A stretch of DNA of 64,000 nt from a virus. Below, piece by piece: positions 18,144 to 27,021 of this stretch; position 1 is the stretch's first letter; each line of letters starts with the position of its first letter. The stretch spans positions 36,777 to 100,776 of IMG/VR virus record IMGVR_UViG_3300030419_003589. One strand, written 5' to 3'. The translations under genes and the position numbers were made by a program. Below the pieces are notes generated by a model, which saw only the letters and a list, made by a program, of their open reading frames with translations, searched no databases and was not told where the DNA came from.

Positions 18144-18532
18144 TCTTTGTTCTCCTTTATTATTTGTAAGAATTGATCGTAATCTTTTATATATTCTTTA
18201 TCGTCATGCTCTTCGGAGCATAAGACTAGAAGTATATCATTTCCAGTGAGGTATTTTTGGTATCCCCACGTCAGTGTGTCCATGAAAACAGCATCCCCCT
18301 CTTTTAATATGAACTCAGAAAAGGTAGAATTGCCTCTGTCGAGCGTGGCGTGGATTCTTCCCTTGACGCAAACAAGAAGTTGTTTATCTCTCAAGTGTGC
18401 GTGATGGCCACGAACGTCCCCTTTTGGAACATCAGTAACATAGAAAAATCTTTTAGGCTGAAAGTCCGAGAATTTGTTGAGCGCAAATAGGCTTCCATTC
18501 TCTCCTTTAAACGCCTTTAAACTTTTTAGCAT
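18140..18532 (-). CDS. fdtA: FdtA/QdtA-like dTDP-4-keto-6-deoxyglucose 3,4-ketoisomerase
   Basis: A single cupin-like domain of 130 residues, the family length. It shows RGHHAHLRDKQLLVCVKG (metal-free active-site histidines near residues 43-45) and a conserved RFFYV..VP..DVRG lead-in, all characteristic of the WxcM/FdtA/QdtA family. These enzymes move the keto group from C4 to C3 of dTDP-4-keto-6-deoxyglucose. The product is then aminated by the DegT enzyme encoded directly upstream, which overlaps it by 26 bases. FdtA and QdtA (fucose versus glucose configuration) cannot be separated by eye. Confidence 0.85.
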   Translation of the reverse strand: MLKSLKAFKGENGSLFALNKFSDFQPKRFFYVTDVPKGDVRGHHAHLRDKQLLVCVKGRIHATLDRGNSTFSEFILKEGDAVFMDTLTWGYQKYLTGNDILLVLCSEEHDDKEYIKDYDQFLQIIKENKE

Positions 18533-19427
18533 AGTGTATTACTTTTTCAACCTCCTTAAAAGTAAGTTCCTCGTGGAACGGTAGGCTAGCGGTTGTTGTC
18601 GATGTTTTTTCAGATTTAGTCAAATCAGCGTGTGTAACTTCATAAGGCCTGAAGGCCTTTCCGTGACAGTGCTCATAATGAATACCGCATCCAATTTCTT
18701 CTTCCAGCATCTTAGCCAAAAAACTATGGTTGTGTTTGACTTCGATTCTGTAGAGATGTCTACTTTTATTATTATAGCCGAAAGCAGAGTTATATACAGA
18801 ATTAATTTTCTCTAAAACCTCATTTTTCTCATCTAATTTTTTCAGGTTTTCGTTTGCTACATGGGCCTGAAAAGATGTCCAGTGCATCTTGTATCCTGCT
18901 TTGATATGCTTTCTGTTCCAGCTATCCTTATCTAAAAAGGTGCCGTTCATTGTCATAAGTTTAAAGTAATCAATTTTATCCTTATTATTAGATACCACGA
19001 TTCCTCCGTCGCAACCGCTTACAGGTTTTGTAGGGTAAAAACTAAATACCATAATTGCATCGTCTTTGCCCAAATCCGCGTATTGGTTTTTGGTAACTTC
19101 TTGGGCGGAATCAAATATATCGTCATGTAAATGATAGCAGCTCCCCACCCATTTCTCATCATTATAGAATCTTATTTTATGCCCCGCGTTAGCCACCATG
19201 TTGGGTACAACTACAGGGATAGTACTCGGAACTTGAATTACCTGAGATTCAAATCTTTTGAGAGCAAGATATAACAGACTTGAGGCACTGTTTGCGGTGC
19301 AGGCATACTTTGCCCCCACGTATTCAGCAAAGTTTTCCTCGAATTTCCCAACAATGCTTCCGTGGAGCAAATGTGAAAATTCTGAAGTGTCAATTCTATG
19401 GTTGGGGATATTAAATAATTGTATCAT
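18507..19427 (-). CDS. fdtB: DegT/DnrJ/EryC1-type PLP aminotransferase for a 3-amino sugar
   Basis: A fold-type I PLP enzyme of 306 residues, slightly shorter than the usual 360-370. Motifs are ANSASSLLYLAL (cofactor phosphate cup), a Pro-rich VPSTIPVVVPNMVANAG, the PLP-lysine segment SFYPTKPVSGCDGG near residue 135, and a C-terminal small domain. With RmlB and the FdtA-like isomerase it would complete dTDP-3-amino-3,6-dideoxyhexose. The ATGA overlap with the upstream gene and lack of a clear ribosome site point to coupled translation. The symbol is by pathway context; a VioA/QdtB-like role is equally compatible. Confidence 0.8.
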   Translation of the reverse strand: MIQLFNIPNHRIDTSEFSHLLHGSIVGKFEENFAEYVGAKYACTANSASSLLYLALKRFESQVIQVPSTIPVVVPNMVANAGHKIRFYNDEKWVGSCYHLHDDIFDSAQEVTKNQYADLGKDDAIMVFSFYPTKPVSGCDGGIVVSNNKDKIDYFKLMTMNGTFLDKDSWNRKHIKAGYKMHWTSFQAHVANENLKKLDEKNEVLEKINSVYNSAFGYNNKSRHLYRIEVKHNHSFLAKMLEEEIGCGIHYEHCHGKAFRPYEVTHADLTKSEKTSTTTASLPFHEELTFKEVEKVIHYAKKFKGV

Positions 19428-19948
19428 TTTATTTTAAACTGAAACATTTTTCCACAGGAACCTACATGCTCTAACATGTCTCTAATAGACTGGTATTCCT
19501 CCCTTTCAAAGTCATGGACAAAGATATGAGAGTTCTCGTGGCATAGTTCATTACAAATTTTAGCGCACTCAACTCTAGCTCTCCCGTCAATTATAACAAC
19601 ATCATAGGGAGCCCCCTTTAGGGCTGATTTAATGTATGTTTCAAACTCTTCGTAACTCCCGTCGTTACCTTCGCTACGCTGGTTCTCATGTGGCCCTTCT
19701 ATGTAGTCTAGATCGGGTTCCGCCAGTATAAGCTCTACATTCTCTGGAAGCGCTGGTTTTAACTCATCGTACCAAGCCTTCTGGTGCTCTACGGAAACTA
19801 CCGACTTGGCAATCTCAGACAATTTAACTGTAGATCTTCCTGAGCCATACTCTAGTACTCGGCTTTCTTTATTTATAAACCAATGAACAAACTCGTGTTC
19901 TGCCTGTTCTGTTATTGCCGACCCGTGCTCATATTTACTACTTAACAT
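19424..19948 (-). CDS. class I SAM-dependent methyltransferase-like protein (174 aa)
   Basis: Motif I reads RVLEYGSGRST near residue 35, motif II VVSVEHQKAWYDEL, and motif IV region YDVVIIDGRARVECA, followed by IFVHDFER. This is the seven-strand Rossmann methyltransferase pattern with an atypical Tyr in motif I. GGAG precedes the ATG. It lies in the glycan island, where sugar O-methylation is a plausible role; the substrate is unknown. Confidence 0.65.
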   Translation of the reverse strand: MLSSKYEHGSAITEQAEHEFVHWFINKESRVLEYGSGRSTVKLSEIAKSVVSVEHQKAWYDELKPALPENVELILAEPDLDYIEGPHENQRSEGNDGSYEEFETYIKSALKGAPYDVVIIDGRARVECAKICNELCHENSHIFVHDFEREEYQSIRDMLEHVGSCGKMFQFKIK

Positions 19949-19949
19949 A

Positions 19950-20711
19950 TTATTTTAGCTCCATATAACAAATCCAAGTATAGTCTAGTTTTTCTAGATA
20001 GAAGGTTTGATATTGCAGGACATTAAGTTCTGATAACAAAGGCTCTGGTGTACCGTAATCTTCCCCAGACCACTCATCTCCCCACCTTGTAATTTCAGCC
20101 TTAAATATTGGGTTCATCTCTTGATATACCTTTAGATTTTCCATCAAGAATTTAAAATCATCTGGATTACTCTGGTGCTTAGTTCTTTGTCCGGCAACAT
20201 CAATTATGTAATCCTTCTGACTTAGTATCTTCTTGGGCGTATAACAATCTCCTTGGGTGGCGGGATAGTTGTCTTCTAGTATAATCCTCTTGAAGCCGAG
20301 CTGTTTACATTTTTTGATTCTGGGTAGACAATTCTGATGGTCGTCAAAGAACACCAAGGTGTGTTCTGGATCTACTTTTGATTTCCAGTCTATATCCAAG
20401 AAATCCTCTGTTTCATAGTCAACTACGTCAGATGTCCAAATCCTATATTGTGGGGCTGGGTCTATTGATATAACTTTGGTATCCGGACTGGCAATTTGGA
20501 GAAACCAAGTTCCTAATCCCTTCCAAACACCGCTTTCAATCAAGAACTTAGGCTTTATCTTTTTCACCATGTACCAAGCGGGGAACATGTGTGGGGATTT
20601 CATCCCTCCTGTATTATCGAAAATTGGCCTATTTTCCCAAAGCTCCTTAAACTCATCTAAGTATTTGAGCATATCGTGTTTTTTAAATCTTATTTCTAAC
20701 ATGTCTATCAT
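19950..20711 (-). CDS. SAM-methyltransferase-fold protein of the glycan island (253 aa)
   Basis: FLIESGVWKGLGTWFLQ (residues about 54-70) resembles a divergent SAM-binding motif I, followed by VISIDPAP and then LVFFDDHQN with GFKRIILEDNYP. The layout recalls CmcI-like or O-methyltransferase-fold proteins found in polysaccharide loci. Start at ATG 20711 is fixed by the ATGA overlap with the upstream methyltransferase. Whether it is an active methyltransferase is uncertain. Confidence 0.5.
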   Translation of the reverse strand: MIDMLEIRFKKHDMLKYLDEFKELWENRPIFDNTGGMKSPHMFPAWYMVKKIKPKFLIESGVWKGLGTWFLQIASPDTKVISIDPAPQYRIWTSDVVDYETEDFLDIDWKSKVDPEHTLVFFDDHQNCLPRIKKCKQLGFKRIILEDNYPATQGDCYTPKKILSQKDYIIDVAGQRTKHQSNPDDFKFLMENLKVYQEMNPIFKAEITRWGDEWSGEDYGTPEPLLSELNVLQYQTFYLEKLDYTWICYMELK

Positions 20712-21391
20712 GATTTTTTTCCTTTTAGATAGAAGCCCGTTGGATAATTACCTTCTGAGTCAGCCAAGCTTGAAATACCGTTCCTCAAGACGGGGAACAT
20801 TTCATAATTGTGAGACTCAGCTACTTCGATGAAATCATTATAATTGTGATAATATTGAACTGTTTTTATCTCGCGATAAGCTTCGTATTCCACATAATAA
20901 CTGGGCTCATTGGTAAATTGCATTCTTTGTAGGTATAAATTGTGTGGTTTTAAATTGAGTAAAAAACTTAATGCCTCGTCCCCATCAGGCATAACATCGA
21001 ATACAGCACCTTCTAATATACATTCATATTTCTGTACAATCTCTTCAGTTAGTTGCCAGAGGTCTTGAACGAAGAATTTTTCAGGAGTTCCCCACTGCCT
21101 CTTTGCTATGTCAATTGCTTCTTCAGAGTAATCAGAACCATTGTACTCCACGCCGTTAATGTGACGTTCTATTACCTGTGACGCTGCTCCTACTCCACAC
21201 CCAATTTCTAGAACGGTTTTGGGCCGAAAGTGTTCGAGCACGCTCTTCAACTCTAGCCAATGAGGGGGGTATGAAGCCTCGATTATCACAGCGCTTTGAT
21301 TACTACCGAGTTGCTCAAGATTTAAAGACAATTGCTTCTCGAAAACCGCCTTGTTTTTCCAAGATTCTTTTAGTTCGTTAAAGTTTGCCAT
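20708..21391 (-). CDS. class I SAM-dependent methyltransferase (227 aa)
   Basis: Canonical motif I VLEIGCGVGAAS near residue 61 and a motif II-like GSDYSEEAIDIAKRQW give high confidence for a Methyltransf_11/25-type fold. There is no membrane segment. It overlaps its downstream neighbour by ATGA and is itself preceded by a glycosyltransferase gene, so methylation of a sugar or sugar-nucleotide is likely. The acceptor cannot be read from sequence. Confidence 0.75.
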   Translation of the reverse strand: MANFNELKESWKNKAVFEKQLSLNLEQLGSNQSAVIIEASYPPHWLELKSVLEHFRPKTVLEIGCGVGAASQVIERHINGVEYNGSDYSEEAIDIAKRQWGTPEKFFVQDLWQLTEEIVQKYECILEGAVFDVMPDGDEALSFLLNLKPHNLYLQRMQFTNEPSYYVEYEAYREIKTVQYYHNYNDFIEVAESHNYEMFPVLRNGISSLADSEGNYPTGFYLKGKKS

Positions 21392-22193
21392 AAATTTCCT
21401 CCATCAGCGACTTTGCTCCGCCCTGAAAGTGCAAGGAGTTAAATTTTATATCTTTCTTTAGTCTATTATTGTAGACGAAGGCACTCCCATCTGTAACCTT
21501 GACTTTTTTAACACCATTTTCAAACTCAAAGTCCTGATCAGACACATTAATATTATGGTCGTAAGTTGAGTCGTCTATGATCGCCATCATTTCGCCAACC
21601 CTTCCGGGGCCACCGCCAAACTCTGAATGGTAGTGGAAGTACTCTAGAAGCGTCATGTCGCATACGCCACCCGGAAGTTTATACCTACGCCTAACCTCAA
21701 GATGTGAGGCGATCTTATTGTAGTGGTACCCACCCTTGTCGGAGTAGATGCTCATCAGCATGTCGCAAAAGTTATTTATACCTTCTAGTGTCATAAATGA
21801 TGTATGGCCCGAAGTCCTGTGGACTAAAGACATCGTGTAGTCACTGAAATTTTTCCACCCCTCTGTGGCGCTCTGAAATAGCATAACATCCGAGTCTATG
21901 TACATCGCCGCTGGGATCTGGTGTTTCTCCATAAAATTTCTAAGCATAAACCATCTAGTATAACAAAACAGCTCATAATCTGGTGGAGTTGTGTTCAGAT
22001 GCACGTATAGATTAGAGAACTCATTCACACCCGCCATATCACCTTGTGGATTGACATATGTGAAATTTTCATTATCTATGGATGGGTCAGCAGAACCCAA
22101 TAGATAAACCTGATTGTTTTTCAAGGCTTGATTGATACACGTATATAAATATGGCTGCAAGCCACTATGTATGAGTATTACTGGGACTACCAA
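21378..22193 (-). CDS. putative glycosyltransferase with DxD motif (271 aa)
   Basis: The segment AAMYIDSDVMLFQ near residue 96 matches the hydrophobic-DxD metal/nucleotide-sugar site of GT-A enzymes. The N-terminus VILIHSGLQPYLYTCINQAL is a typical first GT-A unit. The reading frame begins with TTG at 22193, preceded by a GGGGGG ribosome-site-like run, and overlaps the previous gene by 7 bases; no ATG gives the full fold. Sugar donor and acceptor are unknown. Confidence 0.65.
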   Translation of the reverse strand: MVVPVILIHSGLQPYLYTCINQALKNNQVYLLGSADPSIDNENFTYVNPQGDMAGVNEFSNLYVHLNTTPPDYELFCYTRWFMLRNFMEKHQIPAAMYIDSDVMLFQSATEGWKNFSDYTMSLVHRTSGHTSFMTLEGINNFCDMLMSIYSDKGGYHYNKIASHLEVRRRYKLPGGVCDMTLLEYFHYHSEFGGGPGRVGEMMAIIDDSTYDHNINVSDQDFEFENGVKKVKVTDGSAFVYNNRLKKDIKFNSLHFQGGAKSLMEEIYGKL

Positions 22194-23029
22194 TATGTTC
22201 CCCCCTCGATGTCGTTAAAGTTAACTGGTTTTGTCGAGTTATCTGGTCTACACCAATGATCGTTGTACATAGGGCCAATGTCTGGGTGCTGATCCCATCT
22301 TTTTCCCTTTATTCCGAACATAATCTGCAAACCTCCTCCTATGTGAATAGCCTGCTTACCTTGAAACCTAGCATAATCTGCCAGTATTAACCCGTATGCT
22401 CCGCATCCTATAATGGCCACGTCGTAATCTATCTCGTCCATTTTGTTCGTCATGTGTTCTACGCCCGTGGCGAAGTTTAGATCTTCTCTGGACGCAGACA
22501 GTCCGCCGCCATTTGTTTGGATTGACCTGATGGTTTTTAACTCAAATTCAGGCAGCACCTTTTTGTTATCAAATAGCAGCTCTCTTTTGCTATACTGGTT
22601 AGTAATATCCTCATCAAACGGATGTATGACTAACACCTTCTTACCGGCTAAGGCCTCGCTCCAAGGGTTCTCGAAATAGAATGGTTCCAAAAACCTAAGC
22701 TCAAAAAATTCGGCTTGGCTGGCAAATTTTTCTATGACAATGATCTCATCGTACGAATCCATAGACCCCAAGAAATCAACATTCCTTAACGAGTTTGAAT
22801 AGCAGTCAAAGAAGAAGTCTAGTGTGCTGTCGTCACTGGGGGCAACGCCAGCGTTGTTGGCAGCGAAGAATCTGGTCGATTCGGAATAAGCCCCGCTTTG
22901 AATCTTGTCGGATAGAATCGTTCTTTCCACAGCCCCGATTTTAGAAGCCACGAAAGGCTCTCCAGAAAGTATCGCCTCTTTGATCTTATCGTTCCCTTGT
23001 ACTGCCGGTAATGGCTCTGGTATACTCAT
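22187..23029 (-). CDS. putative GT-D-fold (DUF1792-like) glycosyltransferase (280 aa)
   Basis: The C-terminal half carries DVAIIGCGAYGLILADYA followed by GKQAIHIGG and FGIKGKRWD, a set of motifs I associate with the GT-D/DUF1792 group in polysaccharide loci. The N-terminus has KIGAVERTI, compatible with the nucleotide-sugar loop. GGAGAA and an ATGA overlap define the start. The family assignment is from memory of motifs, so it is moderate. Confidence 0.5.
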   Translation of the reverse strand: MSIPEPLPAVQGNDKIKEAILSGEPFVASKIGAVERTILSDKIQSGAYSESTRFFAANNAGVAPSDDSTLDFFFDCYSNSLRNVDFLGSMDSYDEIIVIEKFASQAEFFELRFLEPFYFENPWSEALAGKKVLVIHPFDEDITNQYSKRELLFDNKKVLPEFELKTIRSIQTNGGGLSASREDLNFATGVEHMTNKMDEIDYDVAIIGCGAYGLILADYARFQGKQAIHIGGGLQIMFGIKGKRWDQHPDIGPMYNDHWCRPDNSTKPVNFNDIEGGTYW

Positions 23030-23907
23030 TTAAATTCTCCCAACTCCTTGTTTATTCTTTGATTTATCTTTTCTGGGTCTATAGACTCGGGGTGGCTTCC
23101 TGTGAATCGGCCCGTTCTACACTCTCCGCGAACGCGAGGCTTAAACTCATGAACGCCGTTAAACATGTTCTCTATCTCTATTCTAGTTGATTCGTCGCCT
23201 TTTACCCAAGGTAAATAGACATTTTCAAAATAATTATCTATACAATTTTGCTTTGATACGCTATCCTTATAGTAGCCGACTTTTCTGGCCACCTGTGTTG
23301 GGAATACGTATGAATAATGATACATAAGCACGTTTGTCATGGCAAAGAAAGTATCGCTATTTATATGCTTACGCTCTATTTCAGATGGGTATTTTATTGT
23401 CGGAGGCCTATGGGTCAGCCAAGTTGATCCCGGCTCATACTTGAATATCCTCAAAAAGTTATCTCTTGCCAACTCAAAGCCTGTGAGATGATGATCTATA
23501 CCCCCATAGAAAGAACAGCTCGTTACGCCAACGCTGGTGGGCTGATGTTCCGAGAGGAAAGCTATGGTTCTCTCCAAGTCCTCTTTCTTATATAGTTCGT
23601 CCGAGTCTAGATTCCATAGGTAGTCTATATCGTCCCTTATGTGTTTCATGTATGCTTTACACTGCTCGTCTTTTTCGGAGTATTGTCCGTGTACAATGCT
23701 GATCTTATTATCTGGATCGGGAAAATTATCTAGTATCTCGTTCGTCCTGTCGGTAGATGTGGTTCTGCCCTGCCGTTGCCAGTACTCAACTGGCCCCTCT
23801 GCTATTAAGATTTGTTCTGCATAGGGGTAAACCTGCTGTAGACATTCCTCTAAAACATAGTCGCCTTCAAAGACGATCATTCCAAAAGCTATTTTTAAAT
23901 CAGACAA
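23026..23907 (-). CDS. family-2-like glycosyltransferase (293 aa)
   Basis: It starts with FGMIVFEGDYVLEECLQQVYPYAEQILIAEG, the GT2 first strand and helix. Residues about 94-101 are LWNLDSDEL, the DxD site. The frame begins with TTG at 23907, about 10 bases after AAGGAG and overlapping the rmlB end by 8 bases; the first ATG (23880) would cut off the leading strand. A conserved RTTSTDRTNEIL segment suits the sugar-nucleotide pocket. Confidence 0.75.
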   Translation of the reverse strand: MSDLKIAFGMIVFEGDYVLEECLQQVYPYAEQILIAEGPVEYWQRQGRTTSTDRTNEILDNFPDPDNKISIVHGQYSEKDEQCKAYMKHIRDDIDYLWNLDSDELYKKEDLERTIAFLSEHQPTSVGVTSCSFYGGIDHHLTGFELARDNFLRIFKYEPGSTWLTHRPPTIKYPSEIERKHINSDTFFAMTNVLMYHYSYVFPTQVARKVGYYKDSVSKQNCIDNYFENVYLPWVKGDESTRIEIENMFNGVHEFKPRVRGECRTGRFTGSHPESIDPEKINQRINKELGEFK

Positions 23908-24799
23908 AGTTATGTAGCTCCTTCTTGCTGGGTTCCCAGTCTAAAGTTCTTCTAAGTTTTAAAGAATTGATGGAGTACCTGTAATCCTGCCCCATCCTAT
24001 TCTCTATAAATTCTACGTGACTTTTCCAGTCACTGATCCCCTTCCATTCGCAAACCTTTTCTACAATCTCTAGATTTTTCATGTAGTTGTATGCCGAAAC
24101 ATTCCAAGTCTGATCCTCCTCCTCAGAGAAGCAGATTTTATATATAGCATCAGCATTATCTTTGACGTACAGCCAGTCTCTTACATAGCTCCCGTCGCCA
24201 TGAATTGGGATTTTCTGACCAGTATCTAAACTATGTAGGATCTTTGGTATGAGTTTTTCTGGATACTGTCTGGGGCCGTAGTTATTAGTGCTTCTTACGA
24301 TTTGGTAATTTACCCCGAAGGTTCTGGCGTATGCTAGTATTAGCATTTCTGCGGCAGCTTTGGTCGCTGAATAAGGATTGCTTGGATGTAATATACTTTC
24401 TTCTGTTTTGTCTTCCTCGTTTAGGTTTACATCGCCATACACTTCATCTGTGCTTATATGAATAAATTTAGGCTTCTGATACACCTTAGCTCTAAGTAGG
24501 CTTAGGATGTTAAATACGCCCTCTACGTTGGACTTCAGGAATACTTTGGGGGCTTCTATGGAATTGTCTACATGGGACTCTGCCGCAAAGTTGACAAGTA
24601 CGTCACAGACTGGTATGTGTGTTAATTCACATATATCTTCTTTTATATGTGTGTATTTTGGATTATCATCCCAAGGTAAAGTTTTATTCGATGCATAGGT
24701 CATCTTGTCTATGTCTATGACTTCATGCCCCTCATCTAAAACTTTTTCAACAAAATGGCTGCCTATAAAGCCCCTACCACCTGTCACTGCAAAAATCAT
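23900..24799 (-). CDS. rmlB: dTDP-glucose 4,6-dehydratase
   Basis: Nearly every RmlB signature is present: GGRGFIGSH (NAD site), NFAAESHVDNSI, ISTDEVYGD with the catalytic Asp-Glu, YSATKAAAE with the Tyr/Lys pair, RSTNNYGPRQYPEKLIP, GDGSYVRDWLYVKD and ENRMGQDYRYSI. Length (299 residues) is slightly short of the usual 330-350. The enzyme makes dTDP-4-keto-6-deoxyglucose, the substrate of the FdtA-like isomerase five kilobases downstream. GAGGGA precedes the ATG. RmlA, which makes its substrate, is not clearly present. Confidence 0.96.
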   Translation of the reverse strand: MIFAVTGGRGFIGSHFVEKVLDEGHEVIDIDKMTYASNKTLPWDDNPKYTHIKEDICELTHIPVCDVLVNFAAESHVDNSIEAPKVFLKSNVEGVFNILSLLRAKVYQKPKFIHISTDEVYGDVNLNEEDKTEESILHPSNPYSATKAAAEMLILAYARTFGVNYQIVRSTNNYGPRQYPEKLIPKILHSLDTGQKIPIHGDGSYVRDWLYVKDNADAIYKICFSEEEDQTWNVSAYNYMKNLEIVEKVCEWKGISDWKSHVEFIENRMGQDYRYSINSLKLRRTLDWEPSKKELHNFV

Positions 24800-24801
24800 A
24801 A

Positions 24802-25671
24802 TTATCCCTCAAAATTGTATTTTTTATGAATGTGTTTTATCTCTTCAAAATAATCGTCATAGATTTTCTTCAGACCTGCATCCGAACGATACAAATCCTC
24901 TGGAGTAAAGCAATGGTGCATTGTTGATGGGTTGTAGCTATTTTCCTCTACAGAGTAAACGAATTGCGAAAAGTGGCTAAACACTAATTTTTGTTTTTTC
25001 CCATGAAAAGTTATACAGCCATCTTCTGCGTATGTGTCGAAGTAATATAAGTACCATTGCCAAGGAGCGCCATGCCCAATATTTCCGTCTATAAATAGTA
25101 CGCTTTCTGGTAACGTAGAGAAAACGTCTAGATATTTTTGATCTCCACATGTAGCCAGTTCGGGATGTTTTCTGTGTAGAACTGCATCATACCACCATCC
25201 TAGATATCTCTGTCCAATCTCTGTGTTTTTGAAGTGAACTACGCCCACGTTAAACCAGCCATTTCCGTTGGGAACGTCCGGCCTGTATTGCCTATGCCTG
25301 AATAACCCTATGTCTCTGGGGCCGATCTCATCGAGCAGCCCGTTGATGCTTTGATGGAAGTAAATATCACTATCTATATAAGTTATGGGGGTGTCATTCT
25401 TTTCCATTAGGTAGTGCGAGAAGTATGACGCTAAGGCGTAAGAATAATATTTCCTATCTTCTGCTTTCAGTTTCTCAAGGTCTGGGTCTTCAAATTCATC
25501 AAAGTAAACCTTAAGAGTATCGCTTTCGTAGCGACTAAGCTTGTCGTATGAATCCTCGTCAAAGCACAAGTAATGCAAAACAAAATCTTCACTCTTTTTT
25601 AGCAAAGACTCGTATAGGGCTAGTCCCTTCGGGAGGAAGTTATAATCTGAGAGAGCGCATAGATGGTTCAT
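24802..25671 (-). CDS. GT8-like glycosyltransferase (289 aa)
   Basis: HLCALSDYNFLPKGLALYESL at the start and ITYIDSDIYFHQ near residue 98 are the GT-A strand and DxD site. NGWFNVGVVHFKN and CGDQKYLD downstream fit nucleotide-diphospho-sugar transferases that recruit Mn2+. Start ATG 25671 lies 5 bases after GAGGT and just past the previous stop; a longer reading from 25692 would overlap that gene. Confidence 0.75.
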   Translation of the reverse strand: MNHLCALSDYNFLPKGLALYESLLKKSEDFVLHYLCFDEDSYDKLSRYESDTLKVYFDEFEDPDLEKLKAEDRKYYSYALASYFSHYLMEKNDTPITYIDSDIYFHQSINGLLDEIGPRDIGLFRHRQYRPDVPNGNGWFNVGVVHFKNTEIGQRYLGWWYDAVLHRKHPELATCGDQKYLDVFSTLPESVLFIDGNIGHGAPWQWYLYYFDTYAEDGCITFHGKKQKLVFSHFSQFVYSVEENSYNPSTMHHCFTPEDLYRSDAGLKKIYDDYFEEIKHIHKKYNFEG

Positions 25672-25673
25672 TT

Positions 25674-26291
25674 TTACCTCGTGCATAAACATTGGTATGG
25701 GCGATTACTATTCATGTTAATAGCCGTTTCTCGCTCCACATCGTAACACGTAAAGCCGTATTCTTCAAGCAGTATCTGTCTGATTTCTGGCCAATCTTCG
25801 TCGAAGTGATTCTCTAATAACATTGTCTGCACCTTATTGGCAGTGTCCTTCATTCCCTTTAGCACCTTCAACTCAGCGCCCTCAACATCTATTTTTATCA
25901 TCTTAATGTTAGTCTCGTCTTTGAGGAGGGTGTCTAGTGTAATACTCTCGGCAATGCCTTCCTCTTCAAGCTTTTTAAACGATGTATCGTGATCAAGTAT
26001 CGTGAATGTCTGATCTGTCACTCCCTTGTGGTACGTTATAGAACCATCCGAGTCTGATGCGGCAGCGGTTACAAACTCGATGTTTCCCTTATCCTGATAT
26101 TTTTGTTTTAGATACTCCATATTGCTCGGTGAAAGCTCTACGCAATAAATTTTACCTGTAAATCCTAGATGGTACGTAAAGTAGCCCATATACACGCCAT
26201 GACAGGCTCCAACGTCTACCACCGTATCCCCTGACCTTATTAGTCTAAACCTATCCATGACTTCCATGTTTTTATGGTCGTGTTGATCCAT
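25674..26291 (-). CDS. FkbM-family methyltransferase (205 aa)
   Basis: VVDVGACHGVYMGYFTYHL is SAM-binding motif I, and MIKIDVEGAELKVLKGM with the preceding ITLDTLL is the FkbM signature. FkbM enzymes O-methylate sugars and secondary metabolites (family knowledge). GGAG precedes the ATG at 26291, which follows the upstream stop closely. It is one of two FkbM genes in the island. Confidence 0.88.
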   Translation of the reverse strand: MDQHDHKNMEVMDRFRLIRSGDTVVDVGACHGVYMGYFTYHLGFTGKIYCVELSPSNMEYLKQKYQDKGNIEFVTAAASDSDGSITYHKGVTDQTFTILDHDTSFKKLEEEGIAESITLDTLLKDETNIKMIKIDVEGAELKVLKGMKDTANKVQTMLLENHFDEDWPEIRQILLEEYGFTCYDVERETAINMNSNRPYQCLCTR

Positions 26292-26292
26292 G

Positions 26293-27021
26293 TTAATCCT
26301 CCGTAATCCTGTTGGCTGGGAACCCAAGCTCTTTCCTCTTGTTGAACACAAGGTGGTCTCTTCCAGAATAGTGAAGGGTCTTCCTTGCGGCTAGATCAAC
26401 TTCTCCTTCGTTCTGCGTCCCCTCTACACTGTAATGTTCGTGAGTTATAATAACCTTGTCTACATACTTCTCTTTACCCATTCTTTTTACTACTTGAGTG
26501 AACTCATCATCGCAGTACAGGCTTTTGTAGTCTGGGTGATAGATATAACCAAAGCGTTCGTAAAGCTTGCGGCCAAGTATTGAAAAGGTTATCAATTCAC
26601 CATGAGTATTCCCATCGTCGAAATGTACGCAACCATCTAGGTCTGGAAAATGCTCCTGCATAGCGTCGGATATTTCTCTATCCCAATTATAGACTTGAGG
26701 CACCATGTCATCTGACGCACAAATAATAATGTCAAAATCCCTATCGTTTATATTGGCGTTTATAGCACTAATCTTATCCGTGCCGTAGTCATAGTTTATA
26801 GCCCCGTCAACATTCATATTAGGAAATCTTGGGCGATTTTTGTTTAGTATGTAATTAATTCTTTCCTGAACATAAGGATCAGTCATGGTTTCATCTTCTG
26901 CATCACAGTTTATGTTAAAGAAGACATTATTCCAAACACTGCAAGTCTCGACGTACCTGTTGAGAACTTGAAGAAACTTCTCCGGCCTTGCGAGAGTAGG
27001 AAATTGTATTAATAGTTTCAT
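26293..27021 (-). CDS. putative GT2-like glycosyltransferase (242 aa)
   Basis: The N-terminal LLIQFPTLARPEKFLQVLNRY and the central FDIIICASDDMVPQ (near residue 98, a DD replacing DxD) followed by a second acidic patch YCDDEFTQVVKR match GT-A transferases with a catalytic Asp/Glu after the metal site. ATGA couples it to the gene upstream. The substrate is unknown. Confidence 0.65.
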   Translation of the reverse strand: MKLLIQFPTLARPEKFLQVLNRYVETCSVWNNVFFNINCDAEDETMTDPYVQERINYILNKNRPRFPNMNVDGAINYDYGTDKISAINANINDRDFDIIICASDDMVPQVYNWDREISDAMQEHFPDLDGCVHFDDGNTHGELITFSILGRKLYERFGYIYHPDYKSLYCDDEFTQVVKRMGKEKYVDKVIITHEHYSVEGTQNEGEVDLAARKTLHYSGRDHLVFNKRKELGFPANRITED